Shown piece after piece: positions 1 to 6,442 of a stretch of 16,395 bases of DNA; the first letter of the stretch is position 1, and every line of letters starts with the position of its first letter. The DNA is from Spirochaetia bacterium. Its GTDB lineage: Bacteria; Spirochaetota; Spirochaetia; Treponematales; Breznakiellaceae. The DNA is taken from positions 1 through 16,395 of the forward strand of contig BNUY01000060.1 in the NCBI GenBank assembly GCA_025997715.1, given 5' to 3'. The translations under genes were made by a program, and so were the position numbers. Under the pieces are notes generated by a model. The model had not been told where the DNA came from and did not search any database. It worked only from the letters and a program-made list of their open reading frames with translations.

Positions 1-942
1 GAAGGGGTTTTTGTGATGCTTGATAAATGCCTCGTGGACATCCTCGTCATAACATTCGGGATGCACCTGGAAGATGGTGGTGGCGTTGGTCGCCATGGGG
101 GAGTCCACATAAATGGGAATCTCCGGAATGATCCCCTCATCAACCAGCAGATGAAAATAGTAGACCAGTTCCTGGGTCCGTTCTATGGCAAAGGCGGGGA
201 TGATGATCCGCCCCTTGTTTTTGACGCAGCGCCGGGCTATTTCCCCCAGCTTGTGCATGGCGTCCGTGGTGGAATCATGGCGGCGGTCACCGTAGGTGCT
301 TTCCAGGACAATATAGTCCGGCGCGGGAACCTTGTCGGGGTCCCGGATGATGGGCTTCCCCTTGCGGCCCAAGTCGCCGCTGCAGAGAATGCGGGTCTTT
401 TTCCCGTCCTTTTTAACGGTGATATACGCCATGGCGGACCCCAGGATGTGGCCGGCATCGTAAAACTCCAGTTCCACCCCGTCCCCAATAGGCATGGGCC
501 GGTTATAGGAAACACTCACCATTTGCTCCGTGGCCTGGATCACATCCTTTTCGTTAAAAAGCGGCTCCCAGGTGAATTTTTCGCCCCGTTTTTTAGCCTG
601 CTTGCGGAGGTATATCGCGTCATGGGCCTGGATATTGGCGGAATCCATCATAATAAGGTTGGCTATATCCCGGGTCGCCGGGGTGGCGTAAATGTTCCGG
701 CGGTACCCCTTCTTCGCCAGCAGGGGCAGCAGCCCGCAGTGATCGTGGTGGCCATGGGTCAGCACTGCCGCATCGATCCGGTCGCTCTCTATGCCAAAGT
801 TCCGGTTTTTCCGGTCCGTTTCCGCCCGGGAACCCTGGAAGGCGCCGCAATCGATGAGGTAGGACGCGCCGTTCACCTCAATCACGTGTTTGGAGCCGGT
901 AACCTCCTCGGCGGCGCCGAGGGAATAGAAGTTGATAGCCAT
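1..942 (-). CDS. MBL-fold beta-CASP hydrolase (RNase J/CPSF-like), 3' end outside window
   Basis: The minus-strand frame stays open from the ATG at 942 to the window edge (314 codons), so the C-terminus is missing. It opens with MAINFYSLGAAEEVTGS, typical of the YSH1/CPSF73-like branch of the metallo-beta-lactamase superfamily. The zinc motif HxHxDH is THGHHDHCG at about residues 62-70. A DCG near residue 31, AGHILGSA near 166 and SGDLGRKG near 190 are further metal-site motifs, and LESTYGDR near 215 marks the beginning of the beta-CASP part. Family members are mostly zinc-dependent RNases; the substrate here is not known. The 942 start matches the family N-terminus but has no clear Shine-Dalgarno. 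An in-frame ATG at 1017 has GAGGG eight bases upstream and would add 25 residues. The family call is firm, the start uncertain. Confidence 0.88.
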   Translation of the reverse strand, partial: MAINFYSLGAAEEVTGSKHVIEVNGASYLIDCGAFQGSRAETDRKNRNFGIESDRIDAAVLTHGHHDHCGLLPLLAKKGYRRNIYATPATRDIANLIMMDSANIQAHDAIYLRKQAKKRGEKFTWEPLFNEKDVIQATEQMVSVSYNRPMPIGDGVELEFYDAGHILGSAMAYITVKKDGKKTRILCSGDLGRKGKPIIRDPDKVPAPDYIVLESTYGDRRHDSTTDAMHKLGEIARRCVKNKGRIIIPAFAIERTQELVYYFHLLVDEGIIPEIPIYVDSPMATNATTIFQVHPECYDEDVHEAFIKHHKNPF

Positions 943-1036
943 GGGGGTAGGATAGCGTATTTTGCGGGGTTTCAAAAGCCCTATTTGCCCGGGCCTGTGC
1001 TCTTTGACGGCGTCCATCCCATATACCCTCAGTTTA

Positions 1037-1066
1037 TTGACAGCTTGTTATGGTATAGAATATAGT
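1037..1066 (+). promoter_or_regulatory. sigma-70-type promoter reading toward the 22-residue ORF
   Basis: A perfect -35 box TTGACA (1037-1042) is followed after 18 bases by TATAGT (1061-1066). It points away from the MBL gene, toward the small ORF at 1121 and the structured stretch beyond it. It lies across the possible 5' region of the minus-strand MBL gene. Confidence 0.55.
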
Positions 1067-1078
1067 ACCTATTCTATA
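1054..1078. promoter_or_regulatory. Operator-like perfect inverted repeat over the -10 box
   Basis: TATAGAATA (1054-1062) and TATTCTATA (1070-1078) are perfect reverse complements separated by seven bases. The -10 box at 1061-1066 lies inside. The symmetry and position suit a dimeric repressor site, but a chance AT-rich palindrome cannot be excluded. Confidence 0.4.
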
Positions 1079-1120
1079 TTATGGAAACTATGCTTATTAA
1101 TAAAAAGGGAAGGGAAACTC

Positions 1121-1189
1121 ATGGCCGGAAATCTTTCCATTAAAACTCAGGTCATCAAAAAAGTAAAGGTTAAACCGTTACCGTTTTAA
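1121..1189 (+). CDS. Possible 22-residue basic peptide
   Basis: The ATG is preceded by the strong purine stretch AGGGAAGGGAAA at a workable distance and follows the promoter at 1037-1066. The peptide begins MAGNLSIKTQ and ends in the lysine-rich VIKKVKVKPLPF. No family is recognised. Its MAGNLSI start faintly resembles the MGNLTIA start of the neighbouring minus-strand protein, which may be coincidence. It could be a genuine small protein, a leader peptide controlling the structured RNA downstream, or a remnant. Support comes from the promoter, the ribosome site and the compact ORF, not from homology. Confidence 0.35.
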   Translation: MAGNLSIKTQVIKKVKVKPLPF

Positions 1190-1197
1190 AGTTTTTA

Positions 1198-1256
1198 GTT
1201 CGGAATTGATTCAATAGCAGAAAATCGTAACATCTGACTATTGGGTTTGACCGAAC
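1198..1256 (+). other. Imperfect hairpin in the spacer after the small ORF
   Basis: GTTCGG (1198-1203) pairs with CCGAAC (1251-1256), and CAATAG (1212-1217) pairs with CTATTG (1238-1243). The bases between the two stems allow several wobble pairs, giving one long hairpin with a loop of about 20 bases. It could be an untranslated structured RNA; no known riboswitch class is recognised. The rest of the 1190-1372 spacer holds no credible gene. Confidence 0.3.
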
Positions 1257-1372
1257 AAAAATGGTAGCCCGTCCAGGCTTATTTGATGCTCCCTCATTGG
1301 CCATTTAGCTAAGCGCCCGCCCAAGGGTGAGTGCTTTCCATTTCCCTTCCCTAAATTGTTATGCTCAAGTCA

Positions 1373-1885
1373 CTATAGCAATGCCTTAACCGAATTGGGA
1401 TCGAAGTTCACGGTGGTTTTAAAGTTCGATTCCGCCAATTTTTCTTCTATTGACTCTTTATCCTTTTTAAACCCCTCAAGCTGGGTTACGATAGCCGTTT
1501 GATCCAGCAGGGGTTCAAGATCTATCTTGTCCTTACCGCCCTCGGTATTGTACTCGTAGCGGACCTTTGCCTGTCTGCGGCACTTGTCCGCAATATCCTC
1601 AAAAAGGGCAATCCTGGCCTTGAGGGTTTCCAGCGCGATAAGGTCCGCACGGTTTACCACATTGGCGCTCTCAATAGCAAGGTTGAGTTCCCGCAGGGAT
1701 GACATTAAGGTATCCACTGCCTTGATGGTTTCCGCAAAGGTCTTGCCGTCAAAAAGCGACGTATTCTCCGCCGTGCCCGCGTCCTTAACGGCATCCGCCC
1801 GGCCTATCTGGGTGGTCAAATTCTTAATCCGTTCCTTGAGCTTATTCCTCAGCCGGAATGCGGAAGCAATGGTCAAATTACCCAT
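1373..1885 (-). CDS. Small coiled-coil protein, DIP1984-family-like
   Basis: This 170-residue protein is almost entirely charged helix. It has an N-terminal segment (about residues 5-30, FRLRNKLKERIKNL), a middle helix with LRELNLAIESANVVNRADL (about 64-82), a helix around LKARIALFEDIADK and a C-terminal helix before VNFDPNSVKALL. The order of a first helix pair, an L-x-x-L-N-x-A-I-x-x-x-N segment and a later E-x-x-x-L-D-x-x-I-like helix resembles the DIP1984 family, sometimes annotated as septicolysin, whose function is poorly defined. There is no signal peptide or membrane segment. The ATG has AGGAGG seven bases upstream. It is divergent from the AAA+ operon and shares a palindrome-containing control region with it. 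The gene is secure; the family assignment is moderate. Confidence 0.7.
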   Translation of the reverse strand: MGNLTIASAFRLRNKLKERIKNLTTQIGRADAVKDAGTAENTSLFDGKTFAETIKAVDTLMSSLRELNLAIESANVVNRADLIALETLKARIALFEDIADKCRRQAKVRYEYNTEGGKDKIDLEPLLDQTAIVTQLEGFKKDKESIEEKLAESNFKTTVNFDPNSVKALL

Positions 1886-1959
1886 GGTGTTCCTCCTGTT
1901 ACTGGTTCCATCATATCATATAAGGAGAATTGGCGTCAGTCTATCAAAATTTCATCAAA

Positions 1960-1981
1960 TATACTAAACGAGTATTTAGTA
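1960..1981. promoter_or_regulatory. Palindrome and -10 box between divergent genes
   Basis: TACTAAA (1962-1968) and TTTAGTA (1975-1981) form a perfect 7-bp inverted repeat with a 6-base spacer. A plus-strand -10-like TATACT occupies 1960-1965, overlapping the left arm. A minus-strand TATATT occupies 1958-1963. No convincing -35 box was found for either. A factor bound here could control the AAA+ operon and the DIP1984-like gene together. Confidence 0.35.
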
Positions 1982-2052
1982 GAAACACAAAAAAAACGCA
2001 TAAATTTTGCGAAATTTCCGGTTAAACCAAAAATTTTTCCTTATATAATAGT

Positions 2053-3753
2053 ATGCAAGGAAACGAAGTACAGGCGGAAAACAATCTTCTTACCCACATC
2101 AGCCGAATCGTCACGCTGTCAAACAAAAAGGGCTTGAGCGATGATTTTTTTGCCGAAGCGGAAGAGCACCTTGAGGCGGTAGGTGAAAAGCTCCGGGTAA
2201 GCCCGGTACAGGCGGTATTGTTTTCCCATTACCTGGGGAATTTCGGCGACTACTCAATAACCAGCGCGGACATTGCGGCGGCGATCCACTGTGACAAAAT
2301 TGAGATGATCCGTTACCTAGATGATATTGACTGCCTTGAACAGAAAAGGCTTATCTATCGCTGCCGAAAAGAGGGCTCATTCTTTGAACAGAGGCGGAAA
2401 GGCAAAGAGGGCGCGGTATACGGCGTCCCGGCGGATGTTGTTGCGGCGATACGGCAAAACAGGGGATACGAGGTTCCAAGAATGGAGAATCTTTCTACGG
2501 CGAAACTTTTCGAGGTATTGGAGGAACTCTTTTCCAAGCGTAAATATGATGAAGTGTCATTTTATAATTTTATGTCCGAGATACGATCCCTATTTGACCA
2601 GAACCCTACCCTTATGTTCGTGCAAACCATCAACGATTTTCGTCTCCCCGATGAAAATCTGGCGTTGCTCCTCTTTTTTTGTAACGCCCTTATCAATAAT
2701 GATGAAAAAACTATCTCCGGCACAGATTTTAACGGAGTATATGAACGGAGGTCGGAGGCAAACAGTGTAAAACGATCGCTCCGGGACAGTACAAACCCGC
2801 TCATCAAGTTGGAGTTGGTTGAAAACGAATGCCGTGACGGCCTGCGGGATACCGAATGTTTCAGGCTTACTGAAAAAGCGAAAACAGAATTGTTGTCTGA
2901 ACTGGAATTACCGGCGCAGCAGGCAAAATACCGGAAGGGCCTTATTGAATACAAAAGTATTGCCAAAAAGACCCTGTTTTACAATAAACGGGAAGCGGAG
3001 GCGATCCGGCGGCTCACCGGGTTATTACATCCCGCACCGTTTAACAAGGTACGGACGCGGCTTGCCAAAAGCGGTATGCGCACCGGATTTGCCTGCCTCT
3101 TTTCCGGCGCGCCGGGTACGGGAAAGACTGAGACCGTCTATCAGATTGCCCGCGCAACAAAACGGCCGATATGTATGGTGAGTATCGCGCAGACCAAAAG
3201 CAAATGGTTTGGCGAAAGTGAACAGAAAATAAAAGGGATATTCGACCGGTACCGCATGATGGTAAAAGAATCCCGCAGCTTAAAACAGCCTGTACCGATA
3301 CTGCTTTTTAACGAAGCCGATGCGGTTATCGGTAAACGCCGCCAACTGGATGATGTCAGATGCAGCCCCGGTCAAACTGAAAACGCCATCCAGAACATTA
3401 TCCTGCAGGAAATGGAAAACCTGGACGGTATTTTGATTGCCACCACCAATTTGACCAATAATATGGACAACGCCTTTGAGCGGCGTTTTCTGTACAAGAT
3501 CGAATTTGAAAAACCCTGCCAGGCGGCCCGTGAGGCAATCTGGAAAACTATGCTGCCCGGTTTATCCGCCGAAGAAACCTGCGAGCTGGCAAGCCGCTAC
3601 GACTTTTCCGGCGGCCAGATTGAAAACATTTCCCGGAAACGCGCCGTGGATGCGGTTCTTGGGGGTGAGGAGCCATCCTTTGATATGATGCTTACCTATT
3701 GCAGTGAAGAACGGAAAAGCAAGCAGCTGATCAGAATTGGTTTTGGGGTGTAG
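2053..3753 (+). CDS. AAA+ ATPase with N-terminal winged-helix-like regions
   Basis: 566 residues. The C-terminal third is a classical AAA module: Walker A GAPGTGKT (352-359), a pore-loop-like segment SKWFGESEQKI (383-393), Walker B ILLFNEAD (416-423), sensor 1 ATTN ending at N466, and arginine-finger candidates R477/R478 in NAFERRF. The KWFGES segment recalls the substrate-threading loop of VPS4/spastin-type and other classical AAA remodellers. The Walker B carries N-E rather than D-E. Two N-terminal stretches look like winged helices (about 55-115, with ITSADIAAAIHCDKIEMIRYL, and about 215-285). It leads five overlapping or closely spaced genes. The ATG at 2053 has little ribosome-site support and lies only three bases after TATAAT (2044-2049). 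An in-frame stop upstream (2023-2025) limits other choices. Role: ATP-driven remodelling or regulation, target unknown. Confidence 0.85.
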   Translation: MQGNEVQAENNLLTHISRIVTLSNKKGLSDDFFAEAEEHLEAVGEKLRVSPVQAVLFSHYLGNFGDYSITSADIAAAIHCDKIEMIRYLDDIDCLEQKRLIYRCRKEGSFFEQRRKGKEGAVYGVPADVVAAIRQNRGYEVPRMENLSTAKLFEVLEELFSKRKYDEVSFYNFMSEIRSLFDQNPTLMFVQTINDFRLPDENLALLLFFCNALINNDEKTISGTDFNGVYERRSEANSVKRSLRDSTNPLIKLELVENECRDGLRDTECFRLTEKAKTELLSELELPAQQAKYRKGLIEYKSIAKKTLFYNKREAEAIRRLTGLLHPAPFNKVRTRLAKSGMRTGFACLFSGAPGTGKTETVYQIARATKRPICMVSIAQTKSKWFGESEQKIKGIFDRYRMMVKESRSLKQPVPILLFNEADAVIGKRRQLDDVRCSPGQTENAIQNIILQEMENLDGILIATTNLTNNMDNAFERRFLYKIEFEKPCQAAREAIWKTMLPGLSAEETCELASRYDFSGGQIENISRKRAVDAVLGGEEPSFDMMLTYCSEERKSKQLIRIGFGV

Positions 3754-3772
3754 GGATAAAGGAGTAACAAGA

Positions 3773-4141
3773 ATGAACAATTACAAAGACTACTTTGAAT
3801 TTGAAGACGGGTCGTATTTTGCGGTCCAAGTAAACGGGAAGAAAGTTTTTATCCAACACGGGAATATTGATCTGTCTATAACATTGGATGGAAACAACCA
3901 CGATGAAATTGAAAAAATGGATAAGGAAACAAGGGTGCATCAAAATATCAGGATAGGCATTTTTGAAACTGAATACGATGCATTGGCCGGAGCGGAGTTA
4001 GAAACCTGGCATTTTATCTTTACGGAGAAACACGACAAAGGCATAAAACTAAAACCGCAAACACCGGCTTTTTGGAAAGCAGCGGTTGAACGTGATTCGC
4101 ATATTCTTGGGTTTGTTCCGGATGAGGATAAGATACAATGA
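3773..4141 (+). CDS. Hypothetical 122-residue protein in the AAA+ operon
   Basis: The chosen ATG has AAAGGAG about seven bases upstream, better than an earlier in-frame start that would overlap the end of the ATPase gene. The protein starts MNNYKDYFEFEDGSYFAVQV and has alternating hydrophobic residues typical of beta strands in its first half, with a charged C-terminus ([10 protein letters not shown]). There is no signal peptide, membrane segment or recognised domain. Its last codons overlap the next ATG by four bases (ATGA at 4138-4141), indicating translational coupling. The gene is well supported by its ribosome site and operon position; its function is unknown. Confidence 0.7.
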   Translation: MNNYKDYFEFEDGSYFAVQVNGKKVFIQHGNIDLSITLDGNNHDEIEKMDKETRVHQNIRIGIFETEYDALAGAELETWHFIFTEKHDKGIKLKPQTPAFWKAAVERDSHILGFVPDEDKIQ

Positions 4142-4449
4142 CAGATACCGAAAAAAATTACTTTGGCAAATTGTTTGAAGGCTTTTCAAAACCGGAACAG
4201 ATAAAAAACGTCCTGGACTTAATGGTTACCGCCAATGCCGGCATCCCGCAGGATCTACTCAACTCGCTTGAAATATGCGGTTTTGAATTGATTGAGCACA
4301 TAAAACAGGAGATGAAACGGAAAGAAGGGATTGAGTATAATGAGTACGATTGGCGGTGTGATAATGCCCGCGATGCAATTGCACTTGTGGATGAGAGCAT
4401 TGAGGTGATTCGCCGGTATTGGACGGTATTTAATAGGGAGGTAAAATGA
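4138..4449 (+). CDS. Hypothetical 103-residue helical protein in the AAA+ operon
   Basis: The gene begins inside the preceding stop (ATGA) and ends in another ATGA overlap with the sigma-like gene at 4446-4449, so three genes are chained by 4-base overlaps. The protein is acidic and mainly helical ([20 protein letters not shown], then [20 protein letters not shown]). There are no metal or catalytic motifs and no membrane segment. The family is not recognised. Position and size would suit an adaptor or partner of the ATPase or of the sigma fragment, but that is inference from context only. Confidence 0.7.
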   Translation: MTDTEKNYFGKLFEGFSKPEQIKNVLDLMVTANAGIPQDLLNSLEICGFELIEHIKQEMKRKEGIEYNEYDWRCDNARDAIALVDESIEVIRRYWTVFNREVK

Positions 4450-4940
4450 ATTCAGAACCCGCTTTGAACATAACTACGGAACAGGAAAAAGAACTTTTTA
4501 AACAAATGCAAAGTGCAAAGGACAAGCTTATCAATGCAAATCAGCGCCTGGTGGAATCCATCGCCAGGAAGTATATCGACCGGGGGCTCCCCTTCTCCGA
4601 GTTGGTTCAGAAGGGGAACATCGGACTTATCAAGGCAGTGGAGAAGTTTGACTGCCAAAAGGACTTTAAGTTTTCCGCCTACGCCACCTGGTGGATACGC
4701 CAGGCCATCGCCCGGTCCATACCGGGAGAGGCCCGGAACATCCGGGTGTCGGTCTTCATGAGAGAACAGATCAACAAGGTAAGCCGGGAATCACAACTGC
4801 TTGAGAAGATTTTTGGCTGGGAGCCCACGGACGAAGAGATCGCCGGACGGCTCGGCTGGACTGCCCAGCGGGTTAGGTCGATCAGGAATGTTGCGATAGC
4901 TTCAGAATTAGCAGCAATAAAAAGAGCAAATGATGAATAA
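4446..4940 (+). CDS. Truncated sigma-70-like protein: regions 2 and 3.1 only, no region 4
   Basis: 164 residues. Region 1.2/2.1 begins near [21 protein letters not shown] (about 27-47). Region 2.2 is [20 protein letters not shown], and regions 2.3-2.4 are [17 protein letters not shown] (about 76-92). Region 3.1 follows with [14 protein letters not shown] and a second helix-turn-helix [16 protein letters not shown]. The protein ends (RANDE) before the region 3.2 finger and the -35-binding region 4, whereas housekeeping sigma factors continue for about 100 more residues. The -10 contact residues W82, W83 and Q86 remain, but the position equivalent to E. coli RpoD T440 is A89. The reading frame is intact and coupled on both sides, so this looks like a selected short protein rather than decay. 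It may compete for RNA polymerase core or act at extended -10 promoters. Confidence 0.85.
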   Translation: MNSEPALNITTEQEKELFKQMQSAKDKLINANQRLVESIARKYIDRGLPFSELVQKGNIGLIKAVEKFDCQKDFKFSAYATWWIRQAIARSIPGEARNIRVSVFMREQINKVSRESQLLEKIFGWEPTDEEIAGRLGWTAQRVRSIRNVAIASELAAIKRANDE

Positions 4941-5346
4941 AGGAACCTATGAAGAATGGCTTATATTGGTTCGGCAAGACGGGGCAGCACTGGAAGCTGT
5001 TCCGGAAGAATTTAAAACATCAGAATTATGCGGTGCGGCTGTTGAACAATGCGGCTGGGCCTTACTGTTTGTACCGGAAGAATTGAAAACCCGTGACCTG
5101 TGTTTTGACGCCGTTTGTGGTGCGGGACTTATGCTGGAGCATGTACCGGAACAATTCCGGGATGCAGAACTCTGTTTGGCGGCGGTTGATCATAACGGGT
5201 ACGCGCTCAAGTTTGTTCCCGAGGATGTTATGAACGAAGATATTTGCCTTGCCGCCGTGGACGAGGAGCCAAAGGCGTTTGAGTTTGTGCAGGAGCAGTG
5301 GCGGACAGAGATGGTGCGGGGATCGGCGGGGGTGAACTCTATTTGA
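4930..5346 (+). CDS. DUF4116 repeat protein
   Basis: 138 residues built from about five 24-residue units. The fourth is [20 protein letters not shown], and the others share A-A-V, A-L-x-x-V-P-E and a following charged x-x-L-C start. This is the DUF4116 pattern, found in many bacterial and phage-like proteins and of unknown function, probably a helical solenoid for protein contact. The gene overlaps the sigma-like gene by 11 bases; a second ATG at 4933 is equally possible. The last repeat ([17 protein letters not shown]) has diverged, and the short tail GSAGVNSI ends the operon. No terminator is visible after it. Gene and repeat family are secure, its job is not. Confidence 0.8.
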   Translation: MMNKGTYEEWLILVRQDGAALEAVPEEFKTSELCGAAVEQCGWALLFVPEELKTRDLCFDAVCGAGLMLEHVPEQFRDAELCLAAVDHNGYALKFVPEDVMNEDICLAAVDEEPKAFEFVQEQWRTEMVRGSAGVNSI

Positions 5347-5486
5347 GTTAATCTTGCAAATGCTTCCTCATAGTCCAATGTTTTTGATTCGTTAAGTGCT
5401 TTTAGACCTTCTTGTCCAACGGTTTCAAACACGCCGTATATAGCGCTTGATATGATAGCAAACGCTATATATGGGATTTGTGGCTT
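5347..5486 (-). pseudogene. Gene-like fragment in the spacer, opposite strand
   Basis: On the minus strand, after a stop at 5487-5489, a frame reads PYIAFAIISSAIYGVFETV and then GLKALNESKTLDYEEAFARL, running on into the antisense of the DUF4116 gene. The composition (a hydrophobic stretch followed by a charged helix) looks like real protein. There is no ATG (only an internal GTG) and no ribosome site, so it is probably a remnant of a lost membrane-associated gene, or chance. The rest of the 5347-5583 spacer holds an inverted repeat and a promoter. Confidence 0.25.
5437..5471. repeat. Perfect 9-bp inverted repeat upstream of the GIY-YIG gene
   Basis: TATATAGCG (5437-5445) is the exact reverse complement of CGCTATATA (5463-5471), with a 17-base spacer. 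It ends 33 bases before the -35 box at 5505. It could be a two-site operator or a weak hairpin. There is no T-run after it on either strand, so a terminator role is unlikely. Confidence 0.45.
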
Positions 5487-5504
5487 TCAATGAAAATTTA
5501 GGTA

Positions 5505-5532
5505 TTGACACAGTGGGACGGAGAATTATAAA
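5505..5532 (+). promoter_or_regulatory. Sigma-70 promoter for the GIY-YIG gene
   Basis: A perfect TTGACA (5505-5510) is followed after 16 bases by TATAAA (5527-5532), about 50 bases before the start codon of the nuclease gene. It probably also drives the DUF2779 gene, which follows 31 bases after the first. Confidence 0.65.
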
Positions 5533-5583
5533 ATATGTTTAATCCTATCGTAGATGTTGGGTAATAAATAAGGAGACTTGAAG

Positions 5584-6411
5584 ATGCTTATTCCAAAAGA
5601 AACCGACGGAAATGTTGATGATAAGTTTGACCAAGGACAAATAATCCATCTTGGGAAATATGTCTATGCCTTGAAAGACCCCAGGGACGGAAAGGTCTTT
5701 TATGTTGGGCAGGGGACAGACGAACGGGTATTTAGCCATTTTAAGGGTGCAAGAGCCAGGCTCAAAGATGACCAGCCTGCTTCCAGTAAGGAATTGCGGA
5801 TTCTTGATATATGGAGGGACGATGCGGATGTTGAATGGAGCATCATAGCGTACGCGCTTAAGAAAGATGAAGCAGATCGTGTAGAATCCGCTACAATTGA
5901 CGCTTTGCGGTTGTCCCAAAATGGCGATCCGTTAAATGAAATCAATGGCAAACATTCAACATTTTTATCCAAAGATGAGCTTGCAATGATAGCCGCAGCG
6001 CCTATTAACCCGGAGCAAAAATGTAAGGTTATGATTTTTTCAATTACGAAAACTGCTAATTCAAAGTCGTCACCGGATGATATTTATAAAGCAACCCGTA
6101 TGGATTGGAAAGTAGCAGAGAAATATCGTAATCCTTCGGATGACTACTATGCAGTGGGGCTTGTATCGCAAGTTTCTATTGGGGGTTATAAAATTAAAAA
6201 ATGGAAGTCAGGTAATGATGGTCGTTGGCGTTTTGAAAGAGATCCTGAGGAGGCATCATTCCTTGTTAAAAAAAACTGGAAAAATATCATCTACCCTGCT
6301 ATGGGATATTTCCAGCTGGGAAATTACCTTATCGTTGAATTTGATGGTAATGGTAAGTTTCGGTTTCTACGTGGCGGCGGTACTAATTCAGAATGGCATT
6401 CTGTAGAATAA
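5584..6411 (+). CDS. LEM-3-like GIY-YIG nuclease domain protein
   Basis: 275 residues. The N-terminal domain carries the GIY-YIG signature in the form YVYAL (26-30) and YVGQG (40-44) with a following R48, a glutamate at about E101 in RVESATIDAL, and NEINGKH (118-124). This is the LEM-3-like variant of the endonuclease fold, in which the tyrosines, arginine and glutamate cut DNA with a divalent metal. The C-terminal half (from about 140: DIYKATRMDWKV, then YYAVGLVSQV and beta-rich segments to the end) resembles the companion domain commonly fused to this variant; its role is unknown. The ATG at 5584 is eight bases after AAGGAG and is preferred over TTG at 5578, which is too close. Its GC content is lower than that of the downstream core genes. 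The DNA target is unknown. Confidence 0.8.
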   Translation: MLIPKETDGNVDDKFDQGQIIHLGKYVYALKDPRDGKVFYVGQGTDERVFSHFKGARARLKDDQPASSKELRILDIWRDDADVEWSIIAYALKKDEADRVESATIDALRLSQNGDPLNEINGKHSTFLSKDELAMIAAAPINPEQKCKVMIFSITKTANSKSSPDDIYKATRMDWKVAEKYRNPSDDYYAVGLVSQVSIGGYKIKKWKSGNDGRWRFERDPEEASFLVKKNWKNIIYPAMGYFQLGNYLIVEFDGNGKFRFLRGGGTNSEWHSVE

Positions 6412-6442
6412 CTATCAACTAATCCTCAAAGGAGTCCCCTTC

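Larger units (their letters stand above)
1106..1352. repeat. 247-bp unit bounded by 12-bp inverted repeats (MITE-like or RNA-folding element)
   Basis: AGGGAAGGGAAA (1106-1117) is the exact reverse complement of TTTCCCTTCCCT (1341-1352). The left copy contains the purine-rich ribosome-binding stretch of the small ORF at 1121, so in RNA the right copy could pair with it and hide it. The unit could also be a small non-autonomous mobile element with terminal inverted repeats. Both outer flanks contain TAAA, too little to prove a target-site duplication. The unit contains the ORF at 1121-1189, an imperfect hairpin at 1198-1256 and a GC-rich hairpin at 1313-1334 (GCGCCCGCC/GGTGAGTGC, with wobble pairs and one mismatch) followed by only a short T-run. 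Confidence 0.4.

Noticed and set aside
13..1065. Long plus-strand open frame of about 350 codons
   Set aside because: It is the antisense shadow of the MBL gene; the minus strand carries the zinc motifs and the family N-terminus.
1420..1440. GTTCGATTCC, resembling a tRNA T-loop
   Set aside because: There is no acceptor, D-arm or anticodon arm around it, and it lies within the DIP1984-like gene.
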